Assembly (NCBI GenBank): GCA_934504065.1
Contig: CAKSVQ010000013.1
Coordinates: forward strand, 1-34,222
Length of the DNA stretch: 34,222 nt
From: an uncultured Dysosmobacter sp.
Lineage (GTDB): Bacteria; Bacillota; Clostridia; Oscillospirales; Oscillospiraceae
Direction of reading: 5' to 3'
How positions within the stretch are numbered: position 1 is the stretch's first letter; each line of letters starts with the position of its first letter. Below are positions 17,024 to 25,320 of this stretch, in pieces. The notes below the pieces were generated by a model that saw only the letters and a program-made list of their open reading frames with translations, made no database searches and was not told where the DNA came from. The translations under genes and the position numbers were made by a program.

Positions 17024-17967
17024 GCGGCATCAAGCTGCGGGGAACGGGCCGTGCCCTCCCCGCCCACATCGTCACCAACGGCGACCTTGCCAGAACCGTA
17101 GATACCAGCGACGAATGGATCACCACCCGCACGGGCATCCGCAGCCGCTACCGCTGTGTGGAGGAGACCCACACCCAGCTCTGCGCCGGGGCCGCCCGGG
17201 CAGCGCTGGCGCGGGCAGGTGTCTCCCCGGCGCAGATCGGGGCCTGCATCGTGGCCACCGTCACGCCGGACACCGTGGTGCCCTCCAGCGCCTGCATGCT
17301 CCAGCGGGAGCTGGGACTGCCGGAGGACACCCCATGCTTCGACCTGAACGCCGCCTGCACCGGGTTTGTCTACGCCCTGCACACCATGGAGTGTCTGCTT
17401 GCCGCCGCGCCCCGAAAATACGGGCTGGTGGTGGGGGCTGAGGCCCTCAGCCGCGTGGTGGACTGGCAGGACCGGGGCACCTGCATCCTCTTTGGCGACG
17501 GCGCAGGCGCCGCCGTGGTGGAATGGCGGGCGGACTGGCCCTCCATCGGGGCTGTGCTGGGCAGCCGGGGCGACGATGCCCTTTTGCGCCTGCCGGGCCT
17601 TGGCCGGGGAGAGCGCAGCGTGCTCTCCATGGCCGGGACGCAGGTTTTCAAATTCGCGGTGGAAACCGTGCCCGCCTGCATCGGCGCGGTGCTGCAAAAG
17701 GCAGGGCTGACGGCGGAGGACATCGACTTTTTCGTTTTCCATCAGGCCAACGCCCGCATCATCGATCTGGCCGTGCGCAAATACCGCATTCCGCCGGAGA
17801 AATATTACAAAAACATCGACCGCTACGGCAACACTGCCGCCGCCAGCGTGCCGCTGGTGCTCAGCGAATTGGAAGAGCAGGGCCGCATCAAGCGCGGCAG
17901 CCGCCTTTTAACGGTGGCCTTCGGCGGCGGACTGACGTGGGGCGGCGCAGTCATCGAGCTTGCGTGA
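17020..17967 (+). CDS. fabH: Beta-ketoacyl-ACP synthase III
   Basis: 315 aa from ATG 17020, with GGAAAGGAGG just upstream. Primes fatty-acid synthesis by condensing acetyl-CoA (or a branched/short primer) with malonyl-ACP. The catalytic triad is complete: Cys113 in NAACTGFVYAL, His in FHQANARI and Asn in YGNTAAASVPL. The N-terminal TSDEWITTRTGIRSRY segment is standard. Primer preference cannot be read from sequence. It precedes fabK by 23 nt. Confidence 0.97.
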   Translation: MSGIKLRGTGRALPAHIVTNGDLARTVDTSDEWITTRTGIRSRYRCVEETHTQLCAGAARAALARAGVSPAQIGACIVATVTPDTVVPSSACMLQRELGLPEDTPCFDLNAACTGFVYALHTMECLLAAAPRKYGLVVGAEALSRVVDWQDRGTCILFGDGAGAAVVEWRADWPSIGAVLGSRGDDALLRLPGLGRGERSVLSMAGTQVFKFAVETVPACIGAVLQKAGLTAEDIDFFVFHQANARIIDLAVRKYRIPPEKYYKNIDRYGNTAAASVPLVLSELEEQGRIKRGSRLLTVAFGGGLTWGGAVIELA

Positions 17968-17990
17968 AGCGCCCACAGAGGAGAAATTGC

Positions 17991-18932
17991 ATGAAAAAAC
18001 TGAACGAACTGCTGGGAACGGAGTTTCCCATTATTCAAGGCGGCATGGCCAACATCGCCACCGGAGAATTTGCCGCCGCCTGTTCCAACGCCGGAGCGCT
18101 GGGCGTGATCGCCACGGGAGGGATGCTGCAGTCCGGCCTGCTGCGCCAGCAGATCCGCATCTGCAAGAGCCTGACGGACAAGCCCTTCGGTGTGAATCTG
18201 ATGCTGATGAACCCCTGCGCCGACGAGATGGCGCAGATCATCGTGGAAGAGGGCGTCCGGGTGGTGACCACCGGGGCCGGAAGCCCCGGCAAGTATATCC
18301 CCGCGTGGAAGGCCGCCGGAATCCGAGTGCTGCCCGTGGTGGCAGCAAGTGTGCTTGCGCGGCGGCTGGTCAATCAGGGTGCGGATGCCATCATTGCCGA
18401 GGGCACGGAGTCCGGCGGCCATGTGGGCGAAATGACCACCATGGCCCTGGTGCCGCAGGTGATCGACGCGGTGGACGTGCCCGTCATCGCCGCCGGCGGC
18501 ATCGCCTGCGGCCGTCAGGCCGCGGCGGCCTTTGCGCTGGGGGCCTGCGGCATTCAGGTGGGCACCTGCCTGCTGGCAAGCGCCGAGTGCCCCATTCACG
18601 AGCGCTATAAACAGGCCCTGCTCAAGGCCAAAGACAGCGACACCACTGTCACGGGCCGCTCGATCGGCGGGCCTGTTCGGGTGCTGAAAAACAAGATGGC
18701 CCGGGAATATCTGGCGCTGGAAAAGCGGGGCGCGACGTTGGAGGAGCTGGAACGGGTGACGCTGGGCGGCCTGCGCCGCGCCGTGTTTGACGGCGACGTG
18801 GAGCATGGCAGCGTGATGGCCGGACAGGTGGCGGGAATGCTGCATGAGGTCCGCCCCCTGCGGCAGATTTTTGAAGAGCTTTACAACGGCGGCCGGGCCG
18901 TGCTGGAAGAGACGGCGCAGGCATGGCGGTGA
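17991..18932 (+). CDS. fabK: FMN-dependent enoyl-ACP reductase
   Basis: 313 aa from ATG 17991, with AGAGGAGA upstream. Reduces trans-2-enoyl-ACP with NAD(P)H in each elongation round; the triclosan-resistant alternative to FabI, and no fabI is present in the window. Motifs are IIQGGMANIATGEFAAACSNAGALG at the start, the FMN/active-site loop EGTESGGHVGE with His144 (same number as the catalytic His reported for pneumococcal FabK, from memory), and AAGGIACGRQAAAAFALGA with GIQVGTCLLASAEC for FMN phosphate binding. It overlaps the next, paralogous gene by 10 nt. Confidence 0.95.
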   Translation: MKKLNELLGTEFPIIQGGMANIATGEFAAACSNAGALGVIATGGMLQSGLLRQQIRICKSLTDKPFGVNLMLMNPCADEMAQIIVEEGVRVVTTGAGSPGKYIPAWKAAGIRVLPVVAASVLARRLVNQGADAIIAEGTESGGHVGEMTTMALVPQVIDAVDVPVIAAGGIACGRQAAAAFALGACGIQVGTCLLASAECPIHERYKQALLKAKDSDTTVTGRSIGGPVRVLKNKMAREYLALEKRGATLEELERVTLGGLRRAVFDGDVEHGSVMAGQVAGMLHEVRPLRQIFEELYNGGRAVLEETAQAWR

Positions 18933-19996
18933 CCATTGGACGCAAGACCCTTCCCCTGCCCATTTTGCAGGGCGGCATGGGCGTGGGCGTGAGCCTTGAC
19001 GGCCTTGCCGGGGCGGTGGCCGCCTACGGCGGCATGGGCACCCTTTCCACCGCCATGTGCGGCTATGCCCAGCCGGATTTCGACCGCGACACCCGAAGCG
19101 CCAATCTCCGGGCGCTGGCGCAGCAGGTGCGCCGTGCCAGAGAGACCGCAGACGGCCGGGGACTGGTGGCGGTCAACGCCATGGTGGCCACCGCGCAGTA
19201 TGCCGACAGCGTTCGCACCGCCCTGCGCGCCGGGGCTGACGCCATCGTCTGCGGCGCGGGGCTGCCCCGCGACCTGCCCGCTATCGCCGCCGAAGTGCCG
19301 GAGAGTGAAGCCGCTCTGGCCCCCATCGTCAGCAGCGGCCGGGCGGCGGGGCTGATCTGCCGCCTGTGGGACGGCCACTATGGCCGCATCCCGGATTTTG
19401 TGGTGCTGGAGGGTCCCCGTGCCGGAGGACATCTGGGCTTTTCCCGCAAGGAGCTGGACGCGCCGCCCTCTCTTTCCGCCCTGCTGCGGGATGTGCTCGC
19501 GGCCCTCGCCCCTTACCGGGACAAGGCCGGGCGGGACATTCCGGTGTTTGTCGCTGGCGGCGTGAAGGACGGGGCGGACATGGCCCGCTATATGAAAGAG
19601 GGCGCGGCGGGGGCCCAGTTCGCCACCCGCTTCATCGCAACGCAGGAATGCGACGCCGCCGCAGGTTATAAACAGCACCTGCTCAGCGCCCGGCCCGAGG
19701 ACATCACTCTTGTCAAAAGCCCGGTGGGAATGCCGGGGCGCGCCCTGCGCAGCCCCCTGATCCGCCGGGTGGAGGCCGGGACGCAGCCGCCTGTTACGCG
19801 ATGCATGGGGTGCCTTACCGCCTGCGACTGGAAAACCGCACCCTACTGCATTTCCCGCGCCCTTATCGCCGCCGTTCGCGGCGACTGGGAAAACGGCCTG
19901 TTTTTCTGCGGGGCCAACGCCGGAGAGGTGAACACCCTTTCCACCGTGCCGCAGCAGATGGCCCAAATCATGGACGAATGGAGAAACGCGCAATGA
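18923..19996 (+). CDS. FabX-like FMN oxidoreductase of the NMO/2-nitropropane dioxygenase superfamily with Cys cluster
   Basis: 357 aa from ATG 18923, overlapping fabK by 10 nt and fabD by 4 nt, so it is a full member of the fatty-acid operon. A flavin TIM barrel as in FabK ([28 protein letters not shown] with His170; [21 protein letters not shown]), but with a C-terminal extension holding C294-x2-C297-x3-C301-x7-C309 and a [14 protein letters not shown] block, spacing suited to a [4Fe-4S] cluster. Family knowledge: FabX of Helicobacter pylori is an NMO-superfamily flavoenzyme with such a cluster that dehydrogenates and isomerises acyl-ACP to start unsaturated fatty acids. The inference that this gene does the same rests on architecture and context. 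A second enoyl reductase or an unrelated nitronate monooxygenase are alternatives. Confidence 0.8.
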   Translation: MAVTIGRKTLPLPILQGGMGVGVSLDGLAGAVAAYGGMGTLSTAMCGYAQPDFDRDTRSANLRALAQQVRRARETADGRGLVAVNAMVATAQYADSVRTALRAGADAIVCGAGLPRDLPAIAAEVPESEAALAPIVSSGRAAGLICRLWDGHYGRIPDFVVLEGPRAGGHLGFSRKELDAPPSLSALLRDVLAALAPYRDKAGRDIPVFVAGGVKDGADMARYMKEGAAGAQFATRFIATQECDAAAGYKQHLLSARPEDITLVKSPVGMPGRALRSPLIRRVEAGTQPPVTRCMGCLTACDWKTAPYCISRALIAAVRGDWENGLFFCGANAGEVNTLSTVPQQMAQIMDEWRNAQ

Positions 19997-20925
19997 AACT
20001 GGGTTTTTTATACGCCGGACAGGGCAGTCAGCACCCTGGCATGGGGGCGGAGCTGTATGCGACCTCCCCGGTGTTCCGCGCCGCCCTTGACCGGGCGGAC
20101 GCGTGTGTGGACTTTGACCTGAAAGAGGTCTCCTTCACCGACACGCAGGGACTTTTGAACCAGACGCAGTACACCCAGCCCTGCATGGTAGCCTTTGCCG
20201 CCGCCATGACGGCGCTGCTGGCCGACGCGGGCATCACTCCCGCGGCGGCGGCCGGACTTTCTCTGGGCGAATATTCCGCCCTGCACGCCGCCGGGGTCTT
20301 CTCCCTGGAAACCGCCGTGCAGCTGGTGGCGTTCCGGGGGCGGGCCATGGCAGACGCCGCCGCAGGCCGTCCCTCCGCCATGACGGCGGTGTTGGGACTG
20401 GACCGGGCGGCGCTGCGAAAAGCCTGCGCGGAGGCGTCCGCACTGGGCTGCGTGGTCATCGCCAACTATAACTGCCCCGGCCAGCTGGTCCTCGGCGGCG
20501 ACAAGGCCGCCGTGGAAAAAGCCGCGGAACTTGCCAAAGCCGCAGGGGCCAGACGCTGCCTGCCGCTGAAGGTCAGCGGCCCTTTCCACACCCCCCTGAT
20601 GGCCCCGGCGGGCGCGGCGCTGCAAGAGCGTTTTTCCGCCGTGACCTTCCACCCCCCCCGTATCCCCGTCATTTTCAACTGTCTGGGCACGGAAAAACCA
20701 GAGGGCGTTTCCATTTCGGACTTACTGGTGCGGCAGGTGCAAAGCAGCGTGTATATGGAGGATTCCATCCGCACGCTGGCATCCATGCAGCTGGACGCGC
20801 TGGTGGAGATCGGCCCGGGCAGGGCTTTGAGCGGATTTGTGAAAAAAACAGCGCCGGAGATGCCCATTTACGCCGTGGAGACCGCGGCGGATGTGGAGCA
20901 GCTGCTGGCGGCAGTAAAGGAGTAA
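19993..20925 (+). CDS. fabD: Malonyl-CoA:ACP transacylase
   Basis: 310 aa from ATG 19993 (ATGA overlap with the upstream flavoenzyme). Moves malonyl from CoA to ACP. The GxSxG nucleophile is Ser90 in [10 protein letters not shown], preceded by the [14 protein letters not shown] oxyanion region and followed by the Arg in VAFRGRAM and the catalytic His in [10 protein letters not shown]. Ends with [15 protein letters not shown]. Standard length; three nucleotides separate it from fabG. Confidence 0.97.
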   Translation: MKLGFLYAGQGSQHPGMGAELYATSPVFRAALDRADACVDFDLKEVSFTDTQGLLNQTQYTQPCMVAFAAAMTALLADAGITPAAAAGLSLGEYSALHAAGVFSLETAVQLVAFRGRAMADAAAGRPSAMTAVLGLDRAALRKACAEASALGCVVIANYNCPGQLVLGGDKAAVEKAAELAKAAGARRCLPLKVSGPFHTPLMAPAGAALQERFSAVTFHPPRIPVIFNCLGTEKPEGVSISDLLVRQVQSSVYMEDSIRTLASMQLDALVEIGPGRALSGFVKKTAPEMPIYAVETAADVEQLLAAVKE

Positions 20926-20928
20926 GTC

Positions 20929-21672
20929 ATGGATCTTTCCAATCAGACGGCAGTCGTCACCGGGGGCAGCCGGGGGCTGGGCCGTGCGGCCGTGCTGGAG
21001 CTGGCACGGCGCGGGGCCAATGTGGTGCTGTGCTATGCCGGAAACGAGGCGGCAGCCCAGAAAACCGCCGCCGACTGCGAGGCGCTGGGCGCCCGCGCCT
21101 TGGCCGTCCGCTGCGACGTGACGCAGGCGGAGGAGGTCAAGGCCCTGATGGACGCAGCCCTTTCCACCTTTGGCCGCATCGACATTCTGGTCAACAGCGC
21201 CGGGATCACCCGCGACGGGCTGCTTCTTACCATGAAGGAAGCGGACTTTGACGCGGTGATCGACGCCAATCTCAAGGGCACGTTCCTCTGCATGAAGGCC
21301 GTGGCCCGCCAGATGGTGCGCCAGCGCTATGGCCGCATCGTGAATCTTTCCAGCGTGGTGGGGCTGCGGGGCAACGCCGGGCAGGTAAATTACGCCGCCA
21401 GCAAGGCCGGGGTCATCGGCATGACCAAGTCCCTTGCCAAGGAGCTGGCGGGGCGGAACATCACCGTCAACGCCATCGCCCCCGGCTTTATGGAAACGGA
21501 CATGACCGCCGCGCTGCCCCCCGCCGCCCGCACCGCCGCCCTTGCGTCCATCCCCATGGGCCGCATGGGCACGCCGGAGGACGCGGCGCAGGCCGTGGCC
21601 TTTCTGGCAAGCCCTGCCGCCGGGTACATCACCGGGCAGGTGCTGGCCGTGGACGGCGGCATGAGTATGTAA
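20929..21672 (+). CDS. fabG: 3-oxoacyl-ACP reductase
   Basis: 247 aa from ATG 20929; the AAGGAG site overlaps the end of fabD. Short-chain dehydrogenase that reduces 3-ketoacyl-ACP with NADPH. Cofactor loop TGGSRGLGRA, NSAGITRD (NAG-type motif with Ser), catalytic Ser in NLSSVVG, then Tyr155 and Lys159 in VNYAASKAG, and the C-terminal ITGQVLAVDGGMSM. A textbook FabG in operon context. Confidence 0.97.
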   Translation: MDLSNQTAVVTGGSRGLGRAAVLELARRGANVVLCYAGNEAAAQKTAADCEALGARALAVRCDVTQAEEVKALMDAALSTFGRIDILVNSAGITRDGLLLTMKEADFDAVIDANLKGTFLCMKAVARQMVRQRYGRIVNLSSVVGLRGNAGQVNYAASKAGVIGMTKSLAKELAGRNITVNAIAPGFMETDMTAALPPAARTAALASIPMGRMGTPEDAAQAVAFLASPAAGYITGQVLAVDGGMSM

Positions 21673-21697
21673 TTTCTCTGGATCAGGAGGTTATCCA

Positions 21698-22939
21698 ATG
21701 GAACGACGCAGAGTTGTCATCACGGGTCTGGGCGCTGTGACCCCCATCGGCCTGAGCGCCGCGGAAAGCTGGCGCGCCGCCAGAGACGGCGTGTGCGGCA
21801 TCGCCCCCATCACCCAGTTCGACCCCGCAGGCATGAAGGTGTGCCTTGCCGCCGAGGTCAAGGGCTTCGATCCCCTGCAATACCTGTCCCGGCCAGAGGC
21901 CAAGCACATGGCCCGCTTCACCCAGTTTGCCGTGGCCTGCGCCAAGCAGGCCTTGCTTGACGCGGGCTTTGACGGTGCAAAGACCGACCTTGACCGCTGC
22001 GGCGTCATCGTCTCCAGCGGCATCGGCGGCCTTTCCATCACCGAGGCCGAGCACGACAAGGGCAAGGAAAAGGGCTGGGACCGGGTCTCTCCGTTTTACA
22101 TCCCCATGGGCATCTGCAACATGGCGGCAGGACAGGTGGCCATTGCCAGCGGCTTTCGCGGCATGTGCACCTGCCCCGTCACCGCCTGCGCAGGCGGCAC
22201 CAACGCCGTGGGCGACGCCTTCCACTACATCCGGGACGGCTATGCCGACGTGATGCTCTGCGGCGGCACGGAGGCCGCTGTCACGCCGCTGGCCGTTGGC
22301 GGGTTCTCCTCCATGAAGGCCCTCTCACAGTCGGAAGACCCCGCGCGGGCCTCCATCCCCTTTGACGCCCAGCGCAGCGGCTTTGTGCTGGGCGAGGGCG
22401 CTGGAATGCTGCTGCTGGAAACGCTGGAGCACGCCCAGGCGCGCAAAGCCCCCATTTACGCCGAGATCGTGGGCTATGGCGCCACCTGCGACGCCCACCA
22501 CATGACCGCCCCCCTGCCCGACGGCTCCGGCGGGGCCAAGGCCATGGCCATGGCCCTTGCCGACGGCGGCGTAAGCGCGGAGGATGTGGACTATATCAAC
22601 GCCCATGGCACCTCCACCCACCTCAACGACGCCGGGGAGACCACCGCGGTGAAAACCGTGTTCGGCCCCCATGCCTACGCCCTCGCCATGAGCTCCACCA
22701 AGTCCATGACCGGGCATATGCTGGGGGCAGCCGGGGCCGTGGAGGCCATCTTCACCGCCCTGACCCTGCGCGACGGCTTTCTGCCCGCCACCATCCATTA
22801 CCGTGAAAAGGACCCGGAATGCGATCTGGACATTGTGCCAAACGTGGGCCGCAGCGCCAACGTCCGCTATGCCATGAGCAACTCGCTGGGCTTTGGCGGC
22901 CACAACGGCAGTCTTCTTATGAAGAAATGGGAGGAGTGA
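21698..22939 (+). CDS. fabF: Beta-ketoacyl-ACP synthase II
   Basis: 413 aa from ATG 21698, with a strong CAGGAGG site. Chain-elongating condensing enzyme. Cys164 in TACAGGTNAVGDAF, His in NAHGTSTHLND and His in SSTKSMTGHMLGAAG form the Cys-His-His site of the KAS I/II class. The N-terminal RRVVITGLGAVTPIG and C-terminal SNSLGFGGHNGSLLMKK are canonical. The only elongating condensing enzyme in the window, so it would have to handle saturated and any unsaturated chains. Confidence 0.97.
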   Translation: MERRRVVITGLGAVTPIGLSAAESWRAARDGVCGIAPITQFDPAGMKVCLAAEVKGFDPLQYLSRPEAKHMARFTQFAVACAKQALLDAGFDGAKTDLDRCGVIVSSGIGGLSITEAEHDKGKEKGWDRVSPFYIPMGICNMAAGQVAIASGFRGMCTCPVTACAGGTNAVGDAFHYIRDGYADVMLCGGTEAAVTPLAVGGFSSMKALSQSEDPARASIPFDAQRSGFVLGEGAGMLLLETLEHAQARKAPIYAEIVGYGATCDAHHMTAPLPDGSGGAKAMAMALADGGVSAEDVDYINAHGTSTHLNDAGETTAVKTVFGPHAYALAMSSTKSMTGHMLGAAGAVEAIFTALTLRDGFLPATIHYREKDPECDLDIVPNVGRSANVRYAMSNSLGFGGHNGSLLMKKWEE

Positions 22940-22943
22940 TGAC

Positions 22944-23375
22944 ATGGAACTGACGTCCGATCAGATCGCGGAAATTCTGCCCCACCGTTATCCCTTTGCG
23001 CTGGTGGACCGCATCACCGACTTTGTGCCGGGGCAGTGGGCTCGCGGCATCAAGTGCGTCAGCGTGGGCGAAGGCGTGTTCTGTGGCCACTTTCCCCAGC
23101 AGCACGTGCTGCCGGGGGTGCTGATTCTGGAGGCCATGGCGCAGGTAGGGGCAGTGGCCATCCTCTCCCTGCCGGAAAACAAGGGAAAGCTCGCGCTGTT
23201 CGGCGGCGTGAAAAACGCCCGCTTCAAACGCAAGGTCATCCCCGGCGACGTACTGGAAATGGAGTGCGTGCTGACAAAGCAGCGGGGGCCCGTAGGCATC
23301 GGTGAGTGCCATGCATGGGTAAACGGCGAGGTGGCCTGCACCGCGGAGCTGACTTTTGCCGTGCAGGCCGGATAA
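22944..23375 (+). CDS. fabZ: 3-hydroxyacyl-ACP dehydratase
   Basis: 143 aa from ATG 22944, four bases after fabF, with GGGAGGAG upstream. Single hotdog domain that dehydrates 3-hydroxyacyl-ACP to trans-2-enoyl-ACP. Active-site His in ILPHRYPFALVDRI and Glu in GHFPQQHVLPGVLILEAMAQ; the Tyr-Pro-Phe after the His is FabZ-like rather than FabA-like. No FabA or FabM isomerase is visible in the window. Last biosynthetic gene of the operon; no terminator separates it from the regulator downstream. Confidence 0.96.
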   Translation: MELTSDQIAEILPHRYPFALVDRITDFVPGQWARGIKCVSVGEGVFCGHFPQQHVLPGVLILEAMAQVGAVAILSLPENKGKLALFGGVKNARFKRKVIPGDVLEMECVLTKQRGPVGIGECHAWVNGEVACTAELTFAVQAG

Positions 23376-23378
23376 CGG

Positions 23379-23406
23379 TTGCCTTTTTCCCCGCACTGGT
23401 TATAAT
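23379..23406 (+). promoter_or_regulatory. Promoter of the FabT-like regulator, with flanking palindrome
   Basis: TTGCCT (23379-23384), 16-bp spacer, TATAAT (23401-23406). TTATA-N6-TATAA (23400-23415) overlaps the -10 and could be an operator. It would let the regulator be made independently of the operon. Confidence 0.65.
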
Positions 23407-23448
23407 TGTATATAATAATATCAAACGGGGAAAGGGGCGGTCGTTACG

Positions 23449-23916
23449 CTGGAGACTGCATTCAACGAGGTGTATACGAAATTCAAGCTGCATTTTTATC
23501 AGGAGATCTTCCGCCGCTTTCAGGACCGGGAAGCCAGTCTCACCACGGTGGAGACCTTCTGCATGGAGAGCATCATGGCGCTGGGGCGGCCCTCGGTGAA
23601 CGAATTTGCCACCTTTATGCGCATCTCGCCGCCTAACGCGGCCTATAAAGTCAACAGTCTGGTGAAAAAGGGGTATATCCGCAAGGTGCAGTCCCCGGAG
23701 GACCGACGGGAATACCATCTGGAGGTCACCCAGAAATACATTGACTATTACAACATTTCCTCTTCCTATATGGCAGAGGTCATGGAGCGCATCATGCACC
23801 GCTTCCCGGCGGAGGACTGTGCCAAGCTGGAGGAAATTCTGACGGTGGTCAGCCGGGAACTAATGCCGGAGGTTCCCCTGCCGGAGCACCCGGGCGCAGA
23901 GACGGCGGAGAGCTGA
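23449..23916 (+). CDS. fabT: MarR-family regulator, FabT-like (apparent non-ATG start)
   Basis: A winged-helix MarR protein: FCMESIMALGRPSVNEFATFMRISPPNAAYKVNSLVKKGYIRKVQSPEDRREYHLEVT covers the DNA-binding domain including the DRR wing. Position after fabZ fits FabT, the acyl-ACP-responsive repressor of Firmicute FAS genes; that is family and context inference. The start is awkward. The first standard codon is GTG 23470 (148 aa), but the upstream in-frame codons read LETAFNEVYTKFK, which looks like genuine first-helix sequence, and no ATG, GTG or TTG exists between there and the promoter. CTG at 23449 (155 aa), with AAGGGG about 11 nt upstream, is the best candidate. The protein ends at 23916, before a very strong terminator. 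Confidence 0.8.
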   Translation: METAFNEVYTKFKLHFYQEIFRRFQDREASLTTVETFCMESIMALGRPSVNEFATFMRISPPNAAYKVNSLVKKGYIRKVQSPEDRREYHLEVTQKYIDYYNISSSYMAEVMERIMHRFPAEDCAKLEEILTVVSRELMPEVPLPEHPGAETAES

Positions 23917-23940
23917 AACACGTCGGCGGTATCTGTAACC

Positions 23941-23988
23941 AAACAAGCGCGGGCCTGTGGAATAATTTCCACAGGCCCGCGCTTGTTT
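23941..23988 (+). terminator. Strong terminator of the fatty-acid operon
   Basis: Perfect 22-bp inverted repeat, 23941-23962 with 23967-23988, around TAAT; ends in TTGTTTA. Closes the 10.7-kb fab region. Confidence 0.9.
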
Positions 23989-23995
23989 ACTGCTC

Positions 23996-24024
23996 TTGAC
24001 AAAATTCGGCAGTCCGGCTATTAT
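23996..24024 (+). promoter_or_regulatory. Promoter of XRE-cupin gene
   Basis: TTGACA (23996-24001), 17-bp spacer, TATTAT (24019-24024). Confidence 0.78.
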
Positions 24025-24074
24025 ATAGCCATGATTTGACAGTATATTGGCCCTTGCCGGAGAGGTGGTCCCCC

Positions 24075-24629
24075 ATGGAATTGAACCGCGCCGTCGCAGA
24101 AAACATCAAGCGCATCCGCAAAAGCAAAAAACTCAGCATGGAGCGGCTGGCGGCGGAGGCCGGAGTGTCCCGCAGCATGCTGGGGCAGATCGAGCGGGGC
24201 GAAGCCAACCCCTCGGTCGCCCTGCTGGGCAAGCTGGCGCTGGCGATGAAGGTGCCCGCTGAGGTGCTGCTGGAAAACGACGATTTCACCACCCTTGCCC
24301 AATACCGGGAGGTGGACACCAAGCCCGTCCGGTTGGACGGCGGAAAGGCCGTGCTGCGGCCCAACTTTTTTTATGACGATGTGACCCGGGTGGAGAGCTA
24401 TTTTCTCGATCTCTATATCAGCGCCCGGTACACGGCGGAGTTGAAGGTCCCCGGCTGCGTGTGCTATGCAACGCTGCTGGCCGGAATGGTGACGCTGGAA
24501 GCCGAGGGCGAGCAGTTCCGCATGGTGGAGCGGGATGCCATCCGCTTCGCCGCCGACCAGCCCTACCGCTTTGAAAACATGAACAACACCACGGCCCGAT
24601 TGCTGCTGGTCTACCGTTATTTGAAATAA
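24075..24629 (+). CDS. XRE-family regulator with C-terminal cupin domain
   Basis: 184 aa from ATG 24075, with GAGAGGTGG upstream; an earlier in-frame TTG (24036) lies too close to the promoter. Residues 1-65 are a Cro/CI-type helix-turn-helix (IKRIRKSKKLSMERLAAEAGVSRSMLGQIERGEANPSVALLGKLA). Residues ~75-184 form a cupin-2-like beta barrel (GCVCYATLLAGMVTLEAEGEQFRMVERDAIRFAADQPYRFEN), the usual ligand-sensing half of this class. Targets and ligand are unknown; the adjacent GNAT gene, 12 nt downstream and probably co-transcribed, is the natural candidate. Confidence 0.9.
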   Translation: MELNRAVAENIKRIRKSKKLSMERLAAEAGVSRSMLGQIERGEANPSVALLGKLALAMKVPAEVLLENDDFTTLAQYREVDTKPVRLDGGKAVLRPNFFYDDVTRVESYFLDLYISARYTAELKVPGCVCYATLLAGMVTLEAEGEQFRMVERDAIRFAADQPYRFENMNNTTARLLLVYRYLK

Positions 24630-24641
24630 GGAGCGTACATC

Positions 24642-25127
24642 ATGCATCTTCGCACTGCCACCTTGGATGACCTCGCCGCCGTCACGGCGGTGGAGAGCGC
24701 CTGCTTCCCCGCTGCTGAGGCCGCCACAAAGCAGGACTTTGCCGCCCGCCTGTCCGTTTATCCCAACCACTTCTGGCTGCTGGAGGAGGACGACGGCACG
24801 CTCATCAGCTTTGTCAACGGCCTTGTCACCGACGAGCCCCATCTTCGGGATGAAATGTATGCCGACGCCGGATTCCACAACGAAAACGGCGCATGGCAGA
24901 TGATCTTCGGCGTCAACACCCTGCCCGCCTACCGCCGCCGGGGCCTTGCCGAACAGGTGCTGCGCCGGGTGATCGACGATGCCAGAGCGCAGGGCCGCCG
25001 GGGCTGCGTGCTGACCTGCAAGGAAGCGCTGCTGCACTATTACGGCAAGCTGGGTTTCCAGAATGAAGGCATCTCCCAGTCCACCCACGGCGGCGTAACA
25101 TGGTATGAAATGCGGCTGACATTTTAA
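24642..25127 (+). CDS. GNAT family N-acetyltransferase
   Basis: 161 aa from ATG 24642, with AAGGAG upstream. Acetyl-CoA binding motif A is visible as FGVNTLPAYRRRGLAEQVLRRVIDDA (R/Q-x-x-G-x-G/A pattern RRRGLA), and motif B as ALLHYYGKLGFQNEG. Overall layout (LRTATLDDLAAVTAVESACFP ... FVNGLVTD) resembles arylalkylamine acetyltransferase-like GNATs, which modify small amines, but substrate cannot be assigned. Follows the XRE-cupin regulator in one unit and ends just before repeat copy C. Confidence 0.88.
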   Translation: MHLRTATLDDLAAVTAVESACFPAAEAATKQDFAARLSVYPNHFWLLEEDDGTLISFVNGLVTDEPHLRDEMYADAGFHNENGAWQMIFGVNTLPAYRRRGLAEQVLRRVIDDARAQGRRGCVLTCKEALLHYYGKLGFQNEGISQSTHGGVTWYEMRLTF

Positions 25128-25129
25128 GG

Positions 25130-25320
25130 TCTCGCCAAAGTGGCAAACCACTTTGGCGAAAGGGATTCGCTTCGCTCTGCGCCTCGGTTGGCCGCTTACA
25201 GCGGCCAATTCGACGCTCGCTTCGCGCAAAGTGTTTTCTGCCACGCACAGGTCGCGGCAGAAAACGGATTCAACTGCTTTCGCGTTCCCGAACGCGAAAC
25301 TCTGCGAGGCTTTTTCGCTA
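25130..25320 (+). repeat. Dispersed four-hairpin intergenic repeat, copy C
   Basis: About 190 bp in the same orientation as copy B. Stem 1: 25132-25143/25148-25159 (TCGCCAAAGTGG, perfect). Stem 2: 25188-25195/25201-25208 (TTGGCCGC/GCGGCCAA). Stem 3: 25233-25242/25256-25265 (GTTTTCTGCC/GGCAGAAAAC). Stem 4: 25278-25287/25290-25299 (TTTCGCGTTC/GAACGCGAAA). The edge motif CTCTGCGAGGCTTTTTCGCT at 25300-25319 matches copy A read on the minus strand. Starts 3 nt after the GNAT stop and ends at a terminator. Confidence 0.88.

Noticed and set aside
17991..19996. Two tandem fabK copies as a simple gene duplication
   Set aside because: The second protein is longer, has a cysteine-cluster extension and different loop sequences, so it is a distinct subfamily, not a recent copy.
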